From the NCBI RefSeq assembly GCF_026230105.1, contig NC_079485.1:16996872-17060871 (forward strand): a stretch of 64,000 nt of DNA, given 5' to 3'. The DNA comes from Diorhabda sublineata. Its lineage: Eukaryota > Arthropoda > Insecta > Coleoptera > Chrysomelidae. The notes under the pieces are model-generated. The model was not told the DNA's origin, did not search any database, and saw nothing but the letters and a program-made list of their open reading frames with translations. Below are positions 9,869 to 25,100 of this stretch, piece by piece. The position numbers and the translations under genes were made by a program. Numbering within the stretch: the stretch's first letter is position 1; each line of letters begins with the position of its first letter.

Positions 9869-12800
9869 CGATTGTCACTTTGTGTTGATTGAAAATTTTC
9901 AAAGTCTATCTTCCTCATTTGAAGTCGAATTTCAAAATTTCTTATATATTTGAATGAGTTTGCATCCAACTTTGTCAGATATCGTCGATTTACATTCATT
10001 GGAGCCCATTGAGGTCGATTGTCACTTTGTGTTGATTGAAAATTTTTAAAGCCCTTCTTCCTCATTTGAAGTCGAATTTCAACATTTCTTATATATTTGT
10101 GTGAGTTCGCATCTTACTTTGTTAGATATCGTCGATTAACATCCATTGAAGCCCACTGAAGTCGATTGTCACTTTGTGTTGATTGAAAATTTTTAAAGTC
10201 TATCTTCCTCATTGGAGGTCGAATTTCATCAATTGTTATATATTTGAATGAGTTTACATCTAACTTTGTCAGATATCGTCGATTAACATCCATTGAGTCG
10301 ATTGTCACTTTGTTGATTGAAAATTTTCAAAGTCTATCTTCCTCATTTGAAGTCGAATTTCAACATTTGTTATATATTTGAATGAGTTTGCATCTAACTT
10401 TGTCAGATATCGTCGATTAATATCCATTGAAGCCCACTGAAGTCGATTGTCACTTTGTGTTGATTGAAAATTTTTAAAGTCTATCTTCCTCATTTGAAGT
10501 CGAATTTCATCAATTGTTATATATTAAAATGAGTTTGCATCTAACTTTTTTCAGATATCGTCGATTAACATCCATTGATGACCTTTGAGGTCGATTGTCA
10601 CTTTGTGTTGATTGAAAATTTTCAAAGTCTATCTTCCTCATTTGAAGTCGAGTTTCAACATTTCTTATATATTTGGATGAGTTTGCATCTAACTTTGTCA
10701 GATATCGTCGATTAACATCCATTGAAGACCTATGAGGTCGATTGTCACTTTGTGTTGATTGAAAATTTTCAAAGTCTATCTTCCTCATTTGAAGTCGAGT
10801 TTCAACATTTCTTATATATTTGAATGAGTTTGCATCCAACTTTGTCAGATATCGTCGATTAACATCCATTGAAGACCTATGAGGTCGATTGTCACTTTGT
10901 GTTGATTGAAAATTTTCAAAGTCTATCTTCCTCATTTGAAGTCGAGTTTCAACATTTCTTATATATTTGAATGAGTTTGCATCCAACTTTGTCAGATATC
11001 GTCGTTTTACATTCATTGAAGCCCATTGAGGTCGATTGTCACTTTGTGTTGATTGAAAACTTTCAAAGTCTATCTTCCTCATTTGAAATCGAATTTCAAC
11101 ATTTTTTATATATTTGAATGAGTTTGCATCTAACTTTGTCAGATATCGTCGATTGACATCCATTGAAGACCTATGAGGTCGATTGTCACTTTGTGTTGAT
11201 TGAAAATTTTCAAAGTCTATCTTCCTCATTTGAAGTCGAATTTCATCAATTGTTATATATTTGAATGAGTTTGCATCCAACTTTGTCAGATATCGTCGAT
11301 TTACATCCATTGATGACCTTTGAGGTCGATTGTCACTTTGTGTTGATTGAAAATTTTCAAAGTCTATCTTCCTCATGAAGTCGAATTTCAACATTTCTTA
11401 TATATTTGAATGAGTTTGCATCCAACTTTGTCAGATATCGTCGATTTACATTCATTGAAGCCTATTGAGGTCGATTGTCACTTTGTGTTGATTGAAAATT
11501 TTTAAAGCCTTTCTTCCTCATTTGAAGTCGAATTCCAACATTTTTCATATATTTGAATGATTTGCATCTAACTTTGTCAGATATCGTCGATTAACATCCA
11601 TTGAGTCGATTGTCACTTTGTGTTGATTGAAAATTTTCAAAGTCTATCTTCCTCATTTGAAGTCGAATTTCAAAATTTCTTATATATTTGAATGAGTTTG
11701 CATCCAACTTTGTCAGATATCGTCGATTTACATTCATTGGAGCCCATTGAGGTCGATTGTCACTTTGTGTTGATTGAAAATTTTTAAAGCCCTTCTTCCT
11801 CATTTGAAGTCGAATTTCAACATTTCTTATATATTTGTGTGAGTTCGCATCTTACTTTGTCAGATATCGTCGATTAACATCCATTGAAGCCCACTGAAGT
11901 CGATTGTCACTTTGTGTTGATTGAAAATTTTTAAAGTCTATCTTCCTCATTGGAGGTCGAATTTCATCAATTGTTATATATTTGAATGAGTTTACATCTA
12001 ACTTTGTCAGATATCGTCGATTAACATCCATTGAGTCGATTGTCACTTTGTTGATTGAAAATTTTCAAAGTCTATCTTCCTCATTTGAAGTCGAATTTCA
12101 ACATTTGTTATATATTTGAATGAGTTTGCATCTAACTTTGTCAGATATCGTCGATTAATATCCATTGAAGCCCACTGAAGTCGATTGTCACTTTGTGTTG
12201 ATTGAAAATTTTTAAAGTCTATCTTCCTCATTTGAAGTCGAATTTCATCAATTGTTATATATTAAAATGAGTTTGCATCTAACTTTTTTCAGATATCGTC
12301 GATTAACATCCATTGATACAATTGTCACTTTGTGTTGATTGAAAATTTTTATAGTCTTTCTTCCTCATTTGAAGTCGAATTTCAACATTTCTTATATATT
12401 TGATTGAGTTCGCATCTTACTTTGTCAGATATCGTCGATTAACATCCATTGAAGCCCATTGAGGTCGATTGTCACTTTGTAATGATTGAAAATTTTCAAA
12501 GTTTATCTTCCTCATTTGAAGTCGAATTTCATCAATTGTTATATATTTGAATGAGTTTGCATCTAACTTTGTCAGATATCGTCGATAACATCCATTGAAG
12601 CCCTTTGAGGTCGATTGTCACTTTGTGTTGATTGAAAATTTTCAAAGTCTATCTTCCTCATTTGAAATCGAATTTCAACATTTTTTATATATTTGAATGA
12701 GTTTGCATCTAACTTTGTCAGATATCGTCGATTAACATCCATTGAAGCCCACTGAAGTCGATTGTCACTTTGTGTTGATTGAAAATTTTTAAAGTCTTTC

Positions 12801-15800
12801 TTCCTCATATTAAGTCGAATTTCAACATTTCTTATATATTTGAATGAGTTTGCATCCAACTTTGTCAGATATCGTCGATTTACATTCATTGAAGCCCATT
12901 GAGGTCGATTGTCACTTTGTGTTGATTGAAAATTTTCAAAGTCTATCTTCCTCATTTGAAGTCGAATTTCAACATTTTTTATATATTTGAATGAGTTTGC
13001 ATCTAACTTTGTCAGATATCGTCGATTAACATCCATTGAAGACCTATGAGGTCGATTGTCACTTTGTGTTGATTGAAAATTTTCAAAGTCTATCTTCCTC
13101 ATTTGAAGTCGAGTTTCAACATTTCTTATATATTTGGATGAGTTTGCATCTAACTTTGTCAGATATCGTCGATTAACATCCATTGAAGACCTATGAGGTC
13201 GATTGTCACTTTGTGTTGATTGAAAATTTTCAAAGTCTATCTTCCTCATTTGAAGTCGAGTTTCAACATTTCTTATATATTTGAATGAGTTTGCATCCAA
13301 CTTTGTCAGATATCGTCGATTAACATCCATTGAAGACCTATGAGGTCGATTGTCACTTTGTGTTGATTGAAAATTTTCAAAGTCTATCTTCCTCATTTGA
13401 AGTCGAGTTTCAACATTTCTTATATATTTGAATGAGTTTGCATCCAACTTTGTCAGATATCGTCGTTTTACATTCATTGAAGCCCATTGAGGTCGATTGT
13501 CACTTTGTGTTGATTGAAAACTTTCAAAGTCTATCTTCCTCATTTGAAATCGAATTTCAACATTTTTTATATATTTGAATGAGTTTGCATCTAACTTTGT
13601 CAGATATCGTCGATTGACATCCATTGAAGACCTATGAGGTCGATTGTCACTTTGTGTTGATTGAAAATTTTCAAAGTCTATCTTCCTCATTTGAAGTCGA
13701 ATTTCATCAATTGTTATATATTTGAATGAGTTTGCATCCAACTTTGTCAGATATCGTCGATTTACATCCATTGATGACCTTTGAGGTCGATTGTCACTTT
13801 GTGTTGATTGAAAATTTTCAAAGTCTATCTTCCTCATGAAGTCGAATTTCAACATTTCTTATATATTTGAATGAGTTTGCATCCAACTTTGTCAGATATC
13901 GTCGATTTACATTCATTGAAGCCTATTGAGGTCGATTGTCACTTTGTGTTGATTGAAAATTTTTAAAGCCTTTCTTCCTCATTTGAAGTCGAATTCCAAC
14001 ATTTTTCATATATTTGAATGATTTGCATCTAACTTTGTCAGATATCGTCGATTAACATCCATTGAGTCGATTGTCACTTTGTGTTGATTGAAAATTTTCA
14101 AAGTCTATCTTCCTCATTTGAAGTCGAATTTCAAAATTTCTTATATATTTGAATGAGTTTGCATCCAACTTTGTCAGATATCGTCGATTTACATTCATTG
14201 GAGCCCATTGAGGTCGATTGTCACTTTGTGTTGATTGAAAATTTTTAAAGCCCTTCTTCCTCATTTGAAGTCGAATTTCAACATTTCTTATATATTTGTG
14301 TGAGTTCGCATCTTACTTTGTCAGATATCGTCGATTAACATCCATTGAAGCCCACTGAAGTCGATTGTCACTTTGTGTTGATTGAAAATTTTTAAAGTCT
14401 ATCTTCCTCATTGGAGGTCGAATTTCATCAATTGTTATATATTTGAATGAGTTTACATCTAACTTTGTCAGATATCGTCGATTAACATCCATTGAGTCGA
14501 TTGTCACTTTGTTGATTGAAAATTTTCAAAGTCTATCTTCCTCATTTGAAGTCGAATTTCAACATTTGTTATATATTTGAATGAGTTTGCATCTAACTTT
14601 GTCAGATATCGTCGATTAATATCCATTGAAGCCCACTGAAGTCGATTGTCACTTTGTGTTGATTGAAAATTTTTAAAGTCTATCTTCCTCATTTGAAGTC
14701 GAATTTCATCAATTGTTATATATTAAAATGAGTTTGCATCTAACTTTTTTCAGATATCGTCGATTAACATCCATTGATGACCTTTGAGGTCGATTGTCAC
14801 TTTGTGTTGATTGAAAATTTTCAAAGTCTATCTTCCTCATTTGAAGTCGAGTTTCAACATTTCTTATATATTTGGATGAGTTTGCATCTAACTTTGTCAG
14901 ATATCGTCGATTACATCCATTGAAGACCTATGAGGTCGATTGTCACTTTGTGTTGATTGAAAATTTTCAAAGTCTATCTTCCTCATTTGAAGTCGAGTTT
15001 CAACATTTCTTATATATTTGAATGAGTTTGCATCCAACTTTGTCAGATATCGTCGATTAACATCCATTGAAGACCTATGAGGTCGATTGTCACTTTGTGT
15101 TGATTGAAAATTTTCAAAGTCTATCTTCCTCATTTGAAGTCGAGTTTCAACATTTCTTATATATTTGAATGAGTTTGCATCCAACTTTGTCAGATATCGT
15201 CGTTTTACATTCATTGAAGCCCATTGAGGTCGATTGTCACTTTGTGTTGATTGAAAACTTTCAAAGTCTATCTTCCTCATTTGAAATCGAATTTCAACAT
15301 TTTTTATATATTTGAATGAGTTTGCATCTAACTTTGTCAGATATCGTCGATTGACATCCATTGAAGACCTATGAGGTCGATTGTCACTTTGTGTTGATTG
15401 AAAATTTTCAAAGTCTATCTTCCTCATTTGAAGTCGAATTTCATCAATTGTTATATATTTGAATGAGTTTGCATCCAACTTTGTCAGATATCGTCGATTT
15501 ACATCCATTGATGACCTTTGAGGTCGATTGTCACTTTGTGTTGATTGAAAATTTTCAAAGTCTATCTTCCTCATGAAGTCGAATTTCAACATTTCTTATA
15601 TATTTGAATGAGTATGCATCCAACTTTGTCAGATATCGTCGATTTACATTCATTGAAGCCTATTGAGGTCGATTGTCACTTTGTGTTGATTGAAAATTTT
15701 TAAAGCCTTTCTTCCTCATTTGAAGTCGAATTCCAACATTTTTCATATATTTGAATGATTTGCATCTAACTTTGTCAGATATCGTCGATTAACATCCATT

Positions 15801-18250
15801 GAGTCGATTGTCACTTTGTGTTGATTGAAAATTTTCAAAGTCTATCTTCCTCATTTGAAGTCGAATTTCAAAATTTCTTATATATTTGAATGAGTTTGCA
15901 TCCAACTTTGTCAGATATCGTCGATTTACATTCATTGGAGCCCATTGAGGTCGATTGTCACTTTGTGTTGATTGAAAATTTTTAAAGCCCTTCTTCCTCA
16001 TTTGAAGTCGAATTTCAACATTTCTTATATATTTGTGTGAGTTCGCATCTTACTTTGTCAGATATCGTCGATTAACATCCATTGAAGCCCACTGAAGTCG
16101 ATTGTCACTTTGTGTTGATTGAAAATTTTTAAAGTCTATCTTCCTCATTGGAGGTCGAATTTCATCAATTGTTATATATTTGAATGAGTTTACATCTAAC
16201 TTTGTCAGATATCGTCGATTAACATCCATTGAGTCGATTGTCACTTTGTTGATTGAAAATTTTCAAAGTCTATCTTCCTCATTTGAAGTCGAATTTCAAC
16301 ATTTGTTATATATTTGAATGAGTTTGCATCTAACTTTGTCAGATATCGTCGATTAATATCCATTGAAGCCCACTGAAGTCGATTGTCACTTTGTGTTGAT
16401 TGAAAATTTTTAAAGTCTATCTTCCTCATTTGAAGTCGAATTTCATCAATTGTTATATATTAAAATGAGTTTGCATCTAACTTTTTTCAGATATCGTCGA
16501 TTAACATCCATTGATACAATTGTCACTTTGTGTTGATTGAAAATTTTTATAGTCTTTCTTCCTCATTTGAAGTCGAATTTCAACATTTCTTATATATTTG
16601 ATTGAGTTCGCATCTTACTTTGTCAGATATCGTCGATTAACATCCATTGAAGCCCATTGAGGTCGATTGTCACTTTGTAATGATTGAAAATTTTCAAAGT
16701 TTATCTTCCTCATTTGAAGTCGAATTTCATCAATTGTTATATATTTGAATGAGTTTGCATCTAACTTTGTCAGATATCGTCGATAACATCCATTGAAGCC
16801 CTTTGAGGTCGATTGTCACTTTGTGTTGATTGAAAATTTTCAAAGTCTATCTTCCTCATTTGAAATCGAATTTCAACATTTTTTATATATTTGAATGAGT
16901 TTGCATCTAACTTTGTCAGATATCGTCGATTAACATCCATTGAAGCCCACTGAAGTCGATTGTCACTTTGTGTTGATTGAAAATTTTTAAAGTCTTTCTT
17001 CCTCATATTAAGTCGAATTTCAACATTTCTTATATATTTGAATGAGTTTGCATCCAACTTTGTCAGATATCGTCGATTTACATTCATTGAAGCCCATTGA
17101 GGTCGATTGTCACTTTGTGTTGATTGAAAATTTTCAAAGTCTATCTTCCTCATTTGAAGTCGAATTTCAACATTTCTTATATATTTGAATGAGTTTGCAT
17201 CCAACTTTGTCAGATATCGTCGATTTACATTCATTGAAGCCCATTGAGGTCGATTGTCACTTTGTGTTGATTGAAAACTTTCAAAGTCTATCTTCCTCAT
17301 TTGAAATCGAATTTCAACATTTTTTATATATTTGAATGAGTTTGCATCTAACTTTGTCAGATATCGTCGATTGACATCCATTGAAGACCTATGAGGTCGA
17401 TTGTCACTTTGTGTTGATTGAAAATTTTCAAAGTCTATCTTCCTCATTTGAAGTCGAATTTCATCAATTGTTATATATTTGAATGAGTTTGCATCCAACT
17501 TTGTCAGATATCGTCGATTTACATCCATTGATGACCTTTGAGGTCGATTGTCACTTTGTGTTGATTGAAAATTTTCAAAGTCTATCTTCCTCATTTGAAG
17601 TCGAATTTCATCAATTGTTATATATTTGAATGAGTTTGCATCTAACTTTGTCAGATATCGTCGATTGACATCCATTGAAGACCTATGAGGTCGATTGTCA
17701 CTTTGTGTTGATTGAAAATTTTCAAAGTCTATCTTCCTCATGAAGTCGAATTTCATCAATTGTTATATATTTGAATGAGTTTGCATCCAACTTTGTCAGA
17801 TATCGTCGATTTACATTCATTGACGCCTATTGAGGTCGATTGTCACTTTGTGTTGATTGAAAATTTTTAAAGCCTTTCTTCCTCATTTGAAGTCGAATTC
17901 CAACATTTTTTATATATTTGAATGATTTGCATCTAACTTTGTCAGATATCGTCGATTAACATCCATTGAAGACCTTTGAGGTCGATTGTCACTTTGTGTT
18001 GATTGAAAATTTTCAAAGTCTATCTTCCTCATTTGAAGTCGAATTTCAAAATTTCTTATATATTTGAATGAGTTTGCATCCAACTTTGTCAGATATCGTC
18101 GATTTACATTCATTGGAGCCCATTGAGGTCGATTGTCACTTTGTGTTGATTGAAAATTTTTAAAGCCCTTCTTCCTCATTTGAAGTCGAATTTCAACATT
18201 TCTTATATATTTGTGTGAGTTCGCATCTTACTTTGTCAGATATCGTCGAT
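9853..18250 (+). repeat. 4199-bp superunit of a 12-mer plus a 17-mer
   Basis: The anchor CGTCGTTTTACATTC occurs at about 9262, 11000, 13461 and 15198, giving spacings of 1738, 2461 and 1737. The same spacings separate the start of the GATTTGC block (9853, 11591, 14052, 15789). The short unit is 12 x 147 minus 26 and the long unit 17 x 147 minus 38. Every missing or extra base is accounted for by visible indels, including CTTTGTTGATTG (-2), ACTTTTTTCAG (+1) and CATTGATACAATTG (-11). The pair is duplicated; the second copy lacks one base near 14912 and two further monomers after 16770. It degrades toward 18.2 kb. Confidence 0.9.
10546..10671 (+). repeat. Junction of a five-monomer (723-bp) deletion
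   Basis: Up to about 10570 the short unit matches the long unit (offset 1738). From about 10600 it matches the long unit at offset 2461. The short unit therefore arose from the long one, or the reverse, by an exchange that moved 723 bp, five monomers. The same junction recurs near 14760, so it predates the 4199-bp duplication. Confidence 0.75.
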
Positions 18251-21212
18251 TAACATCCATTGAAGCCCACTGAAGTCGATTGTCACTTTGTGTTGATTGA
18301 AAATTTTTAAAGTCTATCTTCCTCATTTGAAGTCGAATTTCAACATTTCTTATATATTTGAATGAGTTTGCATCTAACTTTGTCAGATATCGTCGATTAA
18401 CATCCATTGAAGCCCACTGAAGTCGATTGTCACTTTGTGTTGATTGAAAATTTTTAAAGTCTATCTTCCTCATTTGAAGTCGAATTTCATCAATTGTTAT
18501 ATATTAAAATGAGTTTGCATCTAACTTTGTCAGATATCGTCGATTAACATCCATTGATACAATTGTCACTTTGTGTTGATTGAAAATTTTTAAAGTCTTT
18601 CTTCCTCATTTGAAGTCGAATTTCAACATTTCTTATATATTTGATTGAGTTCGCATCTTACTTTGTCAGATATCGTCGATTAACATCCATTGAAGCCCAT
18701 TGAGGTCGATTGTCACTTTGTAATGATTGAAAATTTTCAAAGTTTATCTTCCTCATTTGAAGTCGAATTTCATCAATTGTTATATATTTGAATGAGTTTG
18801 CATCTAACTTTGTCAGATATCGTCGATAACATCCATTGAAGCCCTTTGAGGTCGATTGTCACTTTGTGTTGATTGAAAATTTTTAAAGTCTTTCTTCCTC
18901 ATATTACGTCGAATTTCAACATTTCTTATATATTTGAATGAGTTTGCATCCAACTTTGTCAGATATCGTCGATTTACATTCATTGAAGCCCATTGAGGTC
19001 GATTGTCACTTTGTGTTGATTGAAAATTTTCAAAGTCTATCTTCCTCATTTGAAGTCGAATTTCAACATTTCTTATATATTTGAATGAGTTTGCATCCAA
19101 CTTTGTCAGATATCGTCGATTTACATTCATTGAAGCCCATTGAGGTCGATTGTCACTTTGTGTTGATTGAAAATTTTCAAAGTCTATCTTCCTCATTTGA
19201 AGTCGAATTTCAACATTTCTTATATATTTGAATGAGTTTGCATCCAACTTTGTCAGATATCGTCGATTTACATTCATTGAAGCCCATTGAGGTCGACTGT
19301 CACTTTGTGTTGATTGAAAATTTTCAAAGTCTATCTTCCTCATTTGAAGTCGAGTTTCAACATTTCTTATATATTTGAATGAGTTTGCATCTAACTTTGT
19401 CAGATATCGTCGATTAACATCCATTGAAGCCCATTGAGGTCGATTGTCACTTTGTGTTGATTGAAAATTTTCAAAGTCCATCTTCCTCATTTGAAGTCGA
19501 ATTTCAACATTTCTTATATATTTGAATGAGTTTGCATCTAACTTTGTCAGATATCGTCGATTTACATTCATTGAGGCACATTGAGGTCGAATGTCACTTT
19601 GTGTTGATTGAAAATTTTCAAAGTCTATCTTCCTCATTTGAAGTCGAATTTCAACATTTCTTATATATTTGAATGAGTTTGCATCTAACTTTGTCAGATA
19701 TCGTCGATTAACATCCATTGAAGCCCATTGAGGTCGATTGTCACTTTGTGTTGATTGAAAATTTTCAAAGTCTATCTTCCTCATTTGAAGTCGAATTTCA
19801 AAATTTCTTATATATTTGAATGAGTTTGCATCCAACTTTGTCAGATATCGTCGATTTACATTCATTGGAGCCCATTGAGGTCGATTGTCACTTTGTGTTG
19901 ATTGAAAATTTTTAAAGCCCTTCTTCCTCATTTGAAGTCGAATTTCAACATTTCTTATATATTTGTGTGAGTTCGCATCTTACTTTGTCAGATATCGTCG
20001 ATTAACATCCATTGAAGCCCACTGAAGTCGATTGTCACTTTGTGTTGATTGAAAATTTTTAAAGTCTATCTTCCTCATTTGAAGTCGAATTTCAACATTT
20101 GTTATATATTTGAATGAGTTTGCATCTAACTTTGTCAGATATCGTCGATTAACATCCATTGAAGCCCACTGAAGTCGATTGTCACTTTGTGTTGATTGAA
20201 AATTTTTAAAGTCTATCTTCCTCATTTGAAGTCGAATTTCATCAATTGTTATATATTAAAATGAGTTTGCATCTAACTTTGTCAGATATCGTCGATTAAC
20301 ATCCATTGATACAATTGTCACTTTGTGTTGATTGAAAATTTTTAAAGTCTTTCTTCCTCATTTGAAGTCGAATTTCAACATTTCTTATATATTTGATTGA
20401 GTTCGCATCTTACTTTGTCAGATATCGTCGATTAACATCCATTGAAGCCCATTGAGGTCGATTGTCACTTTGTAATGATTGAAAATTTTCAAAGTTTATC
20501 TTCCTCATTTGAAGTCGAATTTCATCAATTGTTATATATTTGAATGAGTTTGCATCTAACTTTGTCAGATATCGTCGATAACATCCATTGAAGCCCTTTG
20601 AGGTCGATTGTCACTTTGTGTTGATTGAAAATTTTTAAAGTCTTTCTTCCTCATATTAAGTCGAATTTCAACATTTCTTATATATTTGAATGAGTTTGCA
20701 TCCAACTTTGTCAGATATCGTCGATTTACATTCATTGAAGCCCATTGAGGTCGATTGTCACTTTGTGTTGATTGAAAATTTTCAAAGTCTATCTTCCTCA
20801 TTTGAAGTCGAATTTCAACATTTCTTATATATTTGAATGAGTTTGCATCCAACTTTGTCAGATATCGTCGATTTACATTCATTGAAGCCCATTGAGGTCG
20901 ATTGTCACTTTGTGTTGATTGAAAATTTTCAAAGTCTATCTTCCTCATTTGAAGTCGAATTTCAACATTTCTTATATATTTGAATGAGTTTGCATCCAAC
21001 TTTGTCAGATATCGTCGATTTACATTCATTGAAGCCCATTGAGGTCGATTGTCACTTTGTGTTGATTGAAAATTTTCAAAGTCTATCTTCCTCATTTGAA
21101 GTCGAGTTTCAACATTTCTTATATATTTGAATGAGTTTGCATCTAACTTTGTCAGATATCGTCGATTAACATCCATTGAAGCCCATTGAGGTCGATTGTC
21201 ACTTTGTGTTGA
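18030..21212 (+). repeat. 12-mer HOR, 1752-bp spacing
   Basis: Sequence 18030-19460 matches 19782-21212. Spacing is 12 x 147 minus 12: one 11-base CATTGATACAATTG deletion and one GATAACA 1-base loss. Shared marks include TATTTGTGTGAG near 18210 and 19962, and TTTGTAATGATTG near 18718 and 20470. The second copy ends by switching to the TTTTTAAAGCC monomer type near 21215. Confidence 0.85.
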
Positions 21213-22140
21213 TTGAAAATTTTTAAAGCCTTTCTTCCTCATTTGAAGTCGAATTTCAACATTTCTTAAATATTTGAGTGAGTTTGCATCCAACTTTGTC
21301 AGATATCGTCGATTTACATTCATTGAAGCCCATTGAGGTCGATTGTCACTTTGTGTTGATTGAAAATTTTCAACGTCTATCTTCCTCATTTGAAGTAGAA
21401 TTTCATCCATTGTTATATATTTGAATGAGTTTGCATCTAACTTTGTCAGATATCGTCGATAACATCCATTGAAGCCCTTTGAGGTCGATTGTCACTTTGT
21501 GTTGATTGAAAATTTTCAAAGTCTATCTTCCTCATTTGAAATCGAATTTCAACATTTTTTATATATTTGAATGAGTTTGCATCTAACTTTGTCAGATATC
21601 GTCGAATGACATCCATTGAAGACCTATGAGGTCGATTGTCACTTTGTGTTGATTGAAAATTTTCAAAGTCTATCTTCCTCATTTGAAGTCGAATTTCAAC
21701 ATTTCTTAAATATTTGAGTGAGTTTGCATCCAACTTTGTCAGATATCGTCGATTTACATTCATTGAAGCCCATTGAGGTCGATTGTCACTTTGTGTTGAT
21801 TGAAAATTTTCAACGTCTATCTTCCTCATTTGAAGTCGAATTTCAACATTTCTTATATATTTGAATGAGTTTGCATCCAACTTTGTCAGATATCGTCGAT
21901 TTACATTCATTGAAGCCCATTGAGGTCGATTGTCACTTTGTGTTGATTGAAAATTTTCAAAGTCTATCTTCCTCATTTGAAGTCGAATTTCAACATTTCT
22001 TATATATTTGAATGAGTTTGCATCCAACTTTGTCAGATATCGTCGATTTACATTCATTGAAGCCCATTGAGGTCGATTGTCACTTTATGTTGATTGAAAA
22101 TTTTTAAAGCCTTTCTTCCTCATTTGAAGTCGAATTTCAA
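21213..22140 (+). repeat. Transition zone with a 440-bp trimer
   Basis: Two rare changes, TCTTAAATATTTGAG (near 21268 and 21708) and CAACGTCTATC (near 21371 and 21811), recur 440 bp apart, 3 x 147 minus 1. GTAGAATTTCATCCATTG near 21398 is found only once. The zone links the 1752-bp HOR to the 2483-bp HOR. Confidence 0.75.
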
Positions 22141-25100
22141 CATTTTTTATATATTTGAATGATTTGCATCTAACTTTGTCAGATATCGTCGATTAACATC
22201 CATTGAAGCCCTTTGAGGTCGATTGTCACTTTGTGTTGATTGAAAATTTTCAAAGTCTATCTTCCTCATTTGAAGTCGAATTTCAACAATTCTTATATAT
22301 TTGAATGAGTTTGCATCCAACTTTGTCAGATATCGTCGATTTACATTCATTGAAGCACATTGAGGTCGATTGTCACTTTGTGTTGATTGAAAATTTTTAA
22401 AGCCTTTCTTCCTCATTTGAAGTCGAATTTCAACATTTCTTATATATTTGAATGAGTTTGCATCCAACTTTGTCAGATATCGTCGATTTACATTCATTGA
22501 AGCCCATTGAGGTCGATTGTCACTTTGTGTTGATTGAAAATTTTTAAAGCCTTTCTTCCTCATTTGAAGTCGAATTTCAACATTTTTTATATATTTGAAT
22601 GATTTGCATCTAACTTTGTCAGATATCGTCGATTAACATCCATTGAAGCCCTTTGAGGTCGATTGTCACTTTGTGTTGATTGAAAATTTTCAAAGTCTAT
22701 CTTCCTCATTTGAAGTCGAATTTCAACAATTCTTATATATTTGAATGAGTTTGCATCCAACTTTGTCAGATATCGTCGATTAACATCCATTGAAGCCCTT
22801 TGAGGTCGATTGTCACTTTGTCTTGATTGAAAATTTTCAAAGTCTATCTTCCTCATTTGAACTCGAATTTCATTAATTGTTATATATTTGAATGAGTTTA
22901 CATCTAACTTTGTCAGATATTGTCGATTAACATCCATTGAAGCCCACTGAAGTCGATTGTCACTTTGTGTTGATTGAAAATTTTTAAAGTCTTTCTTCCT
23001 CATATGAAGTCGAATTTCAACATTTCTTATATATTTGAATGAGTTTGCATCCAACTTTGTCAGATATCGTCGATTTACATTCATTGAAGCCCATTGAGGT
23101 CGATTGTCACTTTTTGTTGATTGAAAATTTTCAAAGTCTATCTTCCTCATTTGAAGTCGAATTTCATCAATTGTTATATATTTGAATGAGTTTACATCTA
23201 ACTTTGTCAGATATCGTCGATTAACATCCATTGAGTCGATTGTCACTTTGTGTTGATTGAAAATTTTCAAAGTCTATCTTCCTCATTTGAAGTCGAATTT
23301 CAACATTTGTTATATATTCGAATGAGTTTGCATCTAACTCTGTCAGATATCGTCGATTAACATCCATTGAAGCCCACTGAAGTCGATTGTCACTTTGTGT
23401 TGATTGGAAATTTTTAAAGTCTATCTTCCTCATTTGAAGTCGAATTTCATCAATTGTTATATATTAAAATGAGTTTGCATCTAACTTTGTCAGATATCGT
23501 CGATAACATCCATTGAAGCCCTTTGAGGTCGATTGTCACTTTGTGTTGATTGAAAATTTTCAAAGTCTATCTTCCTCATTTGAAATCGAATTTCAACATT
23601 TTTTATATATTCGAATGAGTTTGCATCTAACTTTGTCAGATATCGTCGATTGACATCCATTGAAGCCTTTTGAGGTCGATTGTCACTTTGTGTTGATTGA
23701 AAATTTTCAAAGTCTATCCTCCTCATGAAGTCGAATTTCAACATTTCTTATATATTTGAATGAGTTTGCATCCAACTTTGTCAGATATCGTCGATTTACA
23801 TTCATTGAAGCCCATTGAGGTCGATTGTCACTTTGTGTTGATTGGAAATTTTCAAAGTATATCTTCCTCATTTGAAGTCGAATTTCAACATTTTTTATAT
23901 ATTTGAATGAGTTTGCATCTAACTTTGTCAGATATCGTCGATTAACATCCATTGAAGACCTATGAGGTCGATTGTCACTTTGTGTTGATGGAAAATTTTC
24001 AAAGTCTATCTTCCTCATTTGAAGTCGAGTTTCAACATTTCTTATATATTTGAATGAGTTTGCATCCAACTCTGTCAGATATCGTCGATTTACATTCATT
24101 GAAGCCCATTGAGGTCGATTGTCACTTTGTGTTGATTGAAAATTTTCAAAGTCTATCTTCCTCATTTGAAGTCGAATTTCAACATTTCTTATATATTTGA
24201 ATGAGTTTGCATCCAACTTTGTCAGATATCGTCGATTTACATTCATTGAAGCCCATTGAGGTCGATTGTCACTTTGTGTTGATTGGAAATTTTCAAAGTA
24301 TATCTTCCTCATTTGAAGTCGAATTTCAACATTTTTTATATATTTGAATGAGTTTGCATCTAACTTTGTCAGATATCGTCGATTAACATCCATTGAAGAC
24401 CTATGAGGTCGATTGTCACTTTGTGTTGATGGAAAATTTTCAAAGTCTATCTTCCTCATTTGAAGTCGAGTTTCAACATTTCTTATATATTTGAATGAGT
24501 TTGCATCCAACTTTGTCAGATATCGTCGATTTACATTCATTGAAGCCCATTGAGGTCGATTGTCACTTTGTGTTGATTGAAAATTTTTAAAGCCTTTCTT
24601 CCTCATTTGAAGTCGAATTTCAACATTTTTTATATATTTGAATGATTTGCATCTAACTTTGTCAGATATCGTCGATTAACATCCATTGAAGCCCTTTGAG
24701 GTCGATTGTCACTTTGTGTTGATTGAAAATTTTCAAAGTCTATCTTTCTCATTTGAAGTCGAATTTCAACAATTCTTATATATTTGAATGAGTTTGCATC
24801 CAACTTTGTCAGATATCGTCGATTTACATTCATTGAAGCACATTGAGGTCGATTGTCACTTTGTGTTGATTGAAAATTTTTAAAGCCTTTCTTCCTCATT
24901 TGAAGTCGAATTTCAACATTTCTTATATATTTGAATGAGTTTGCATCCAACTTTGTCAGATATCGTCGATTTACATTCATTGAAGCCCATTGAGGTCGAT
25001 TGTCACTTTGTGTTGATTGAAAATTTTTAAAGCCTTTCTTCCTCATTTGAAGTCGAATTTCAACATTTTTTATATATTTGAATGATTTGCATCTAACTTT

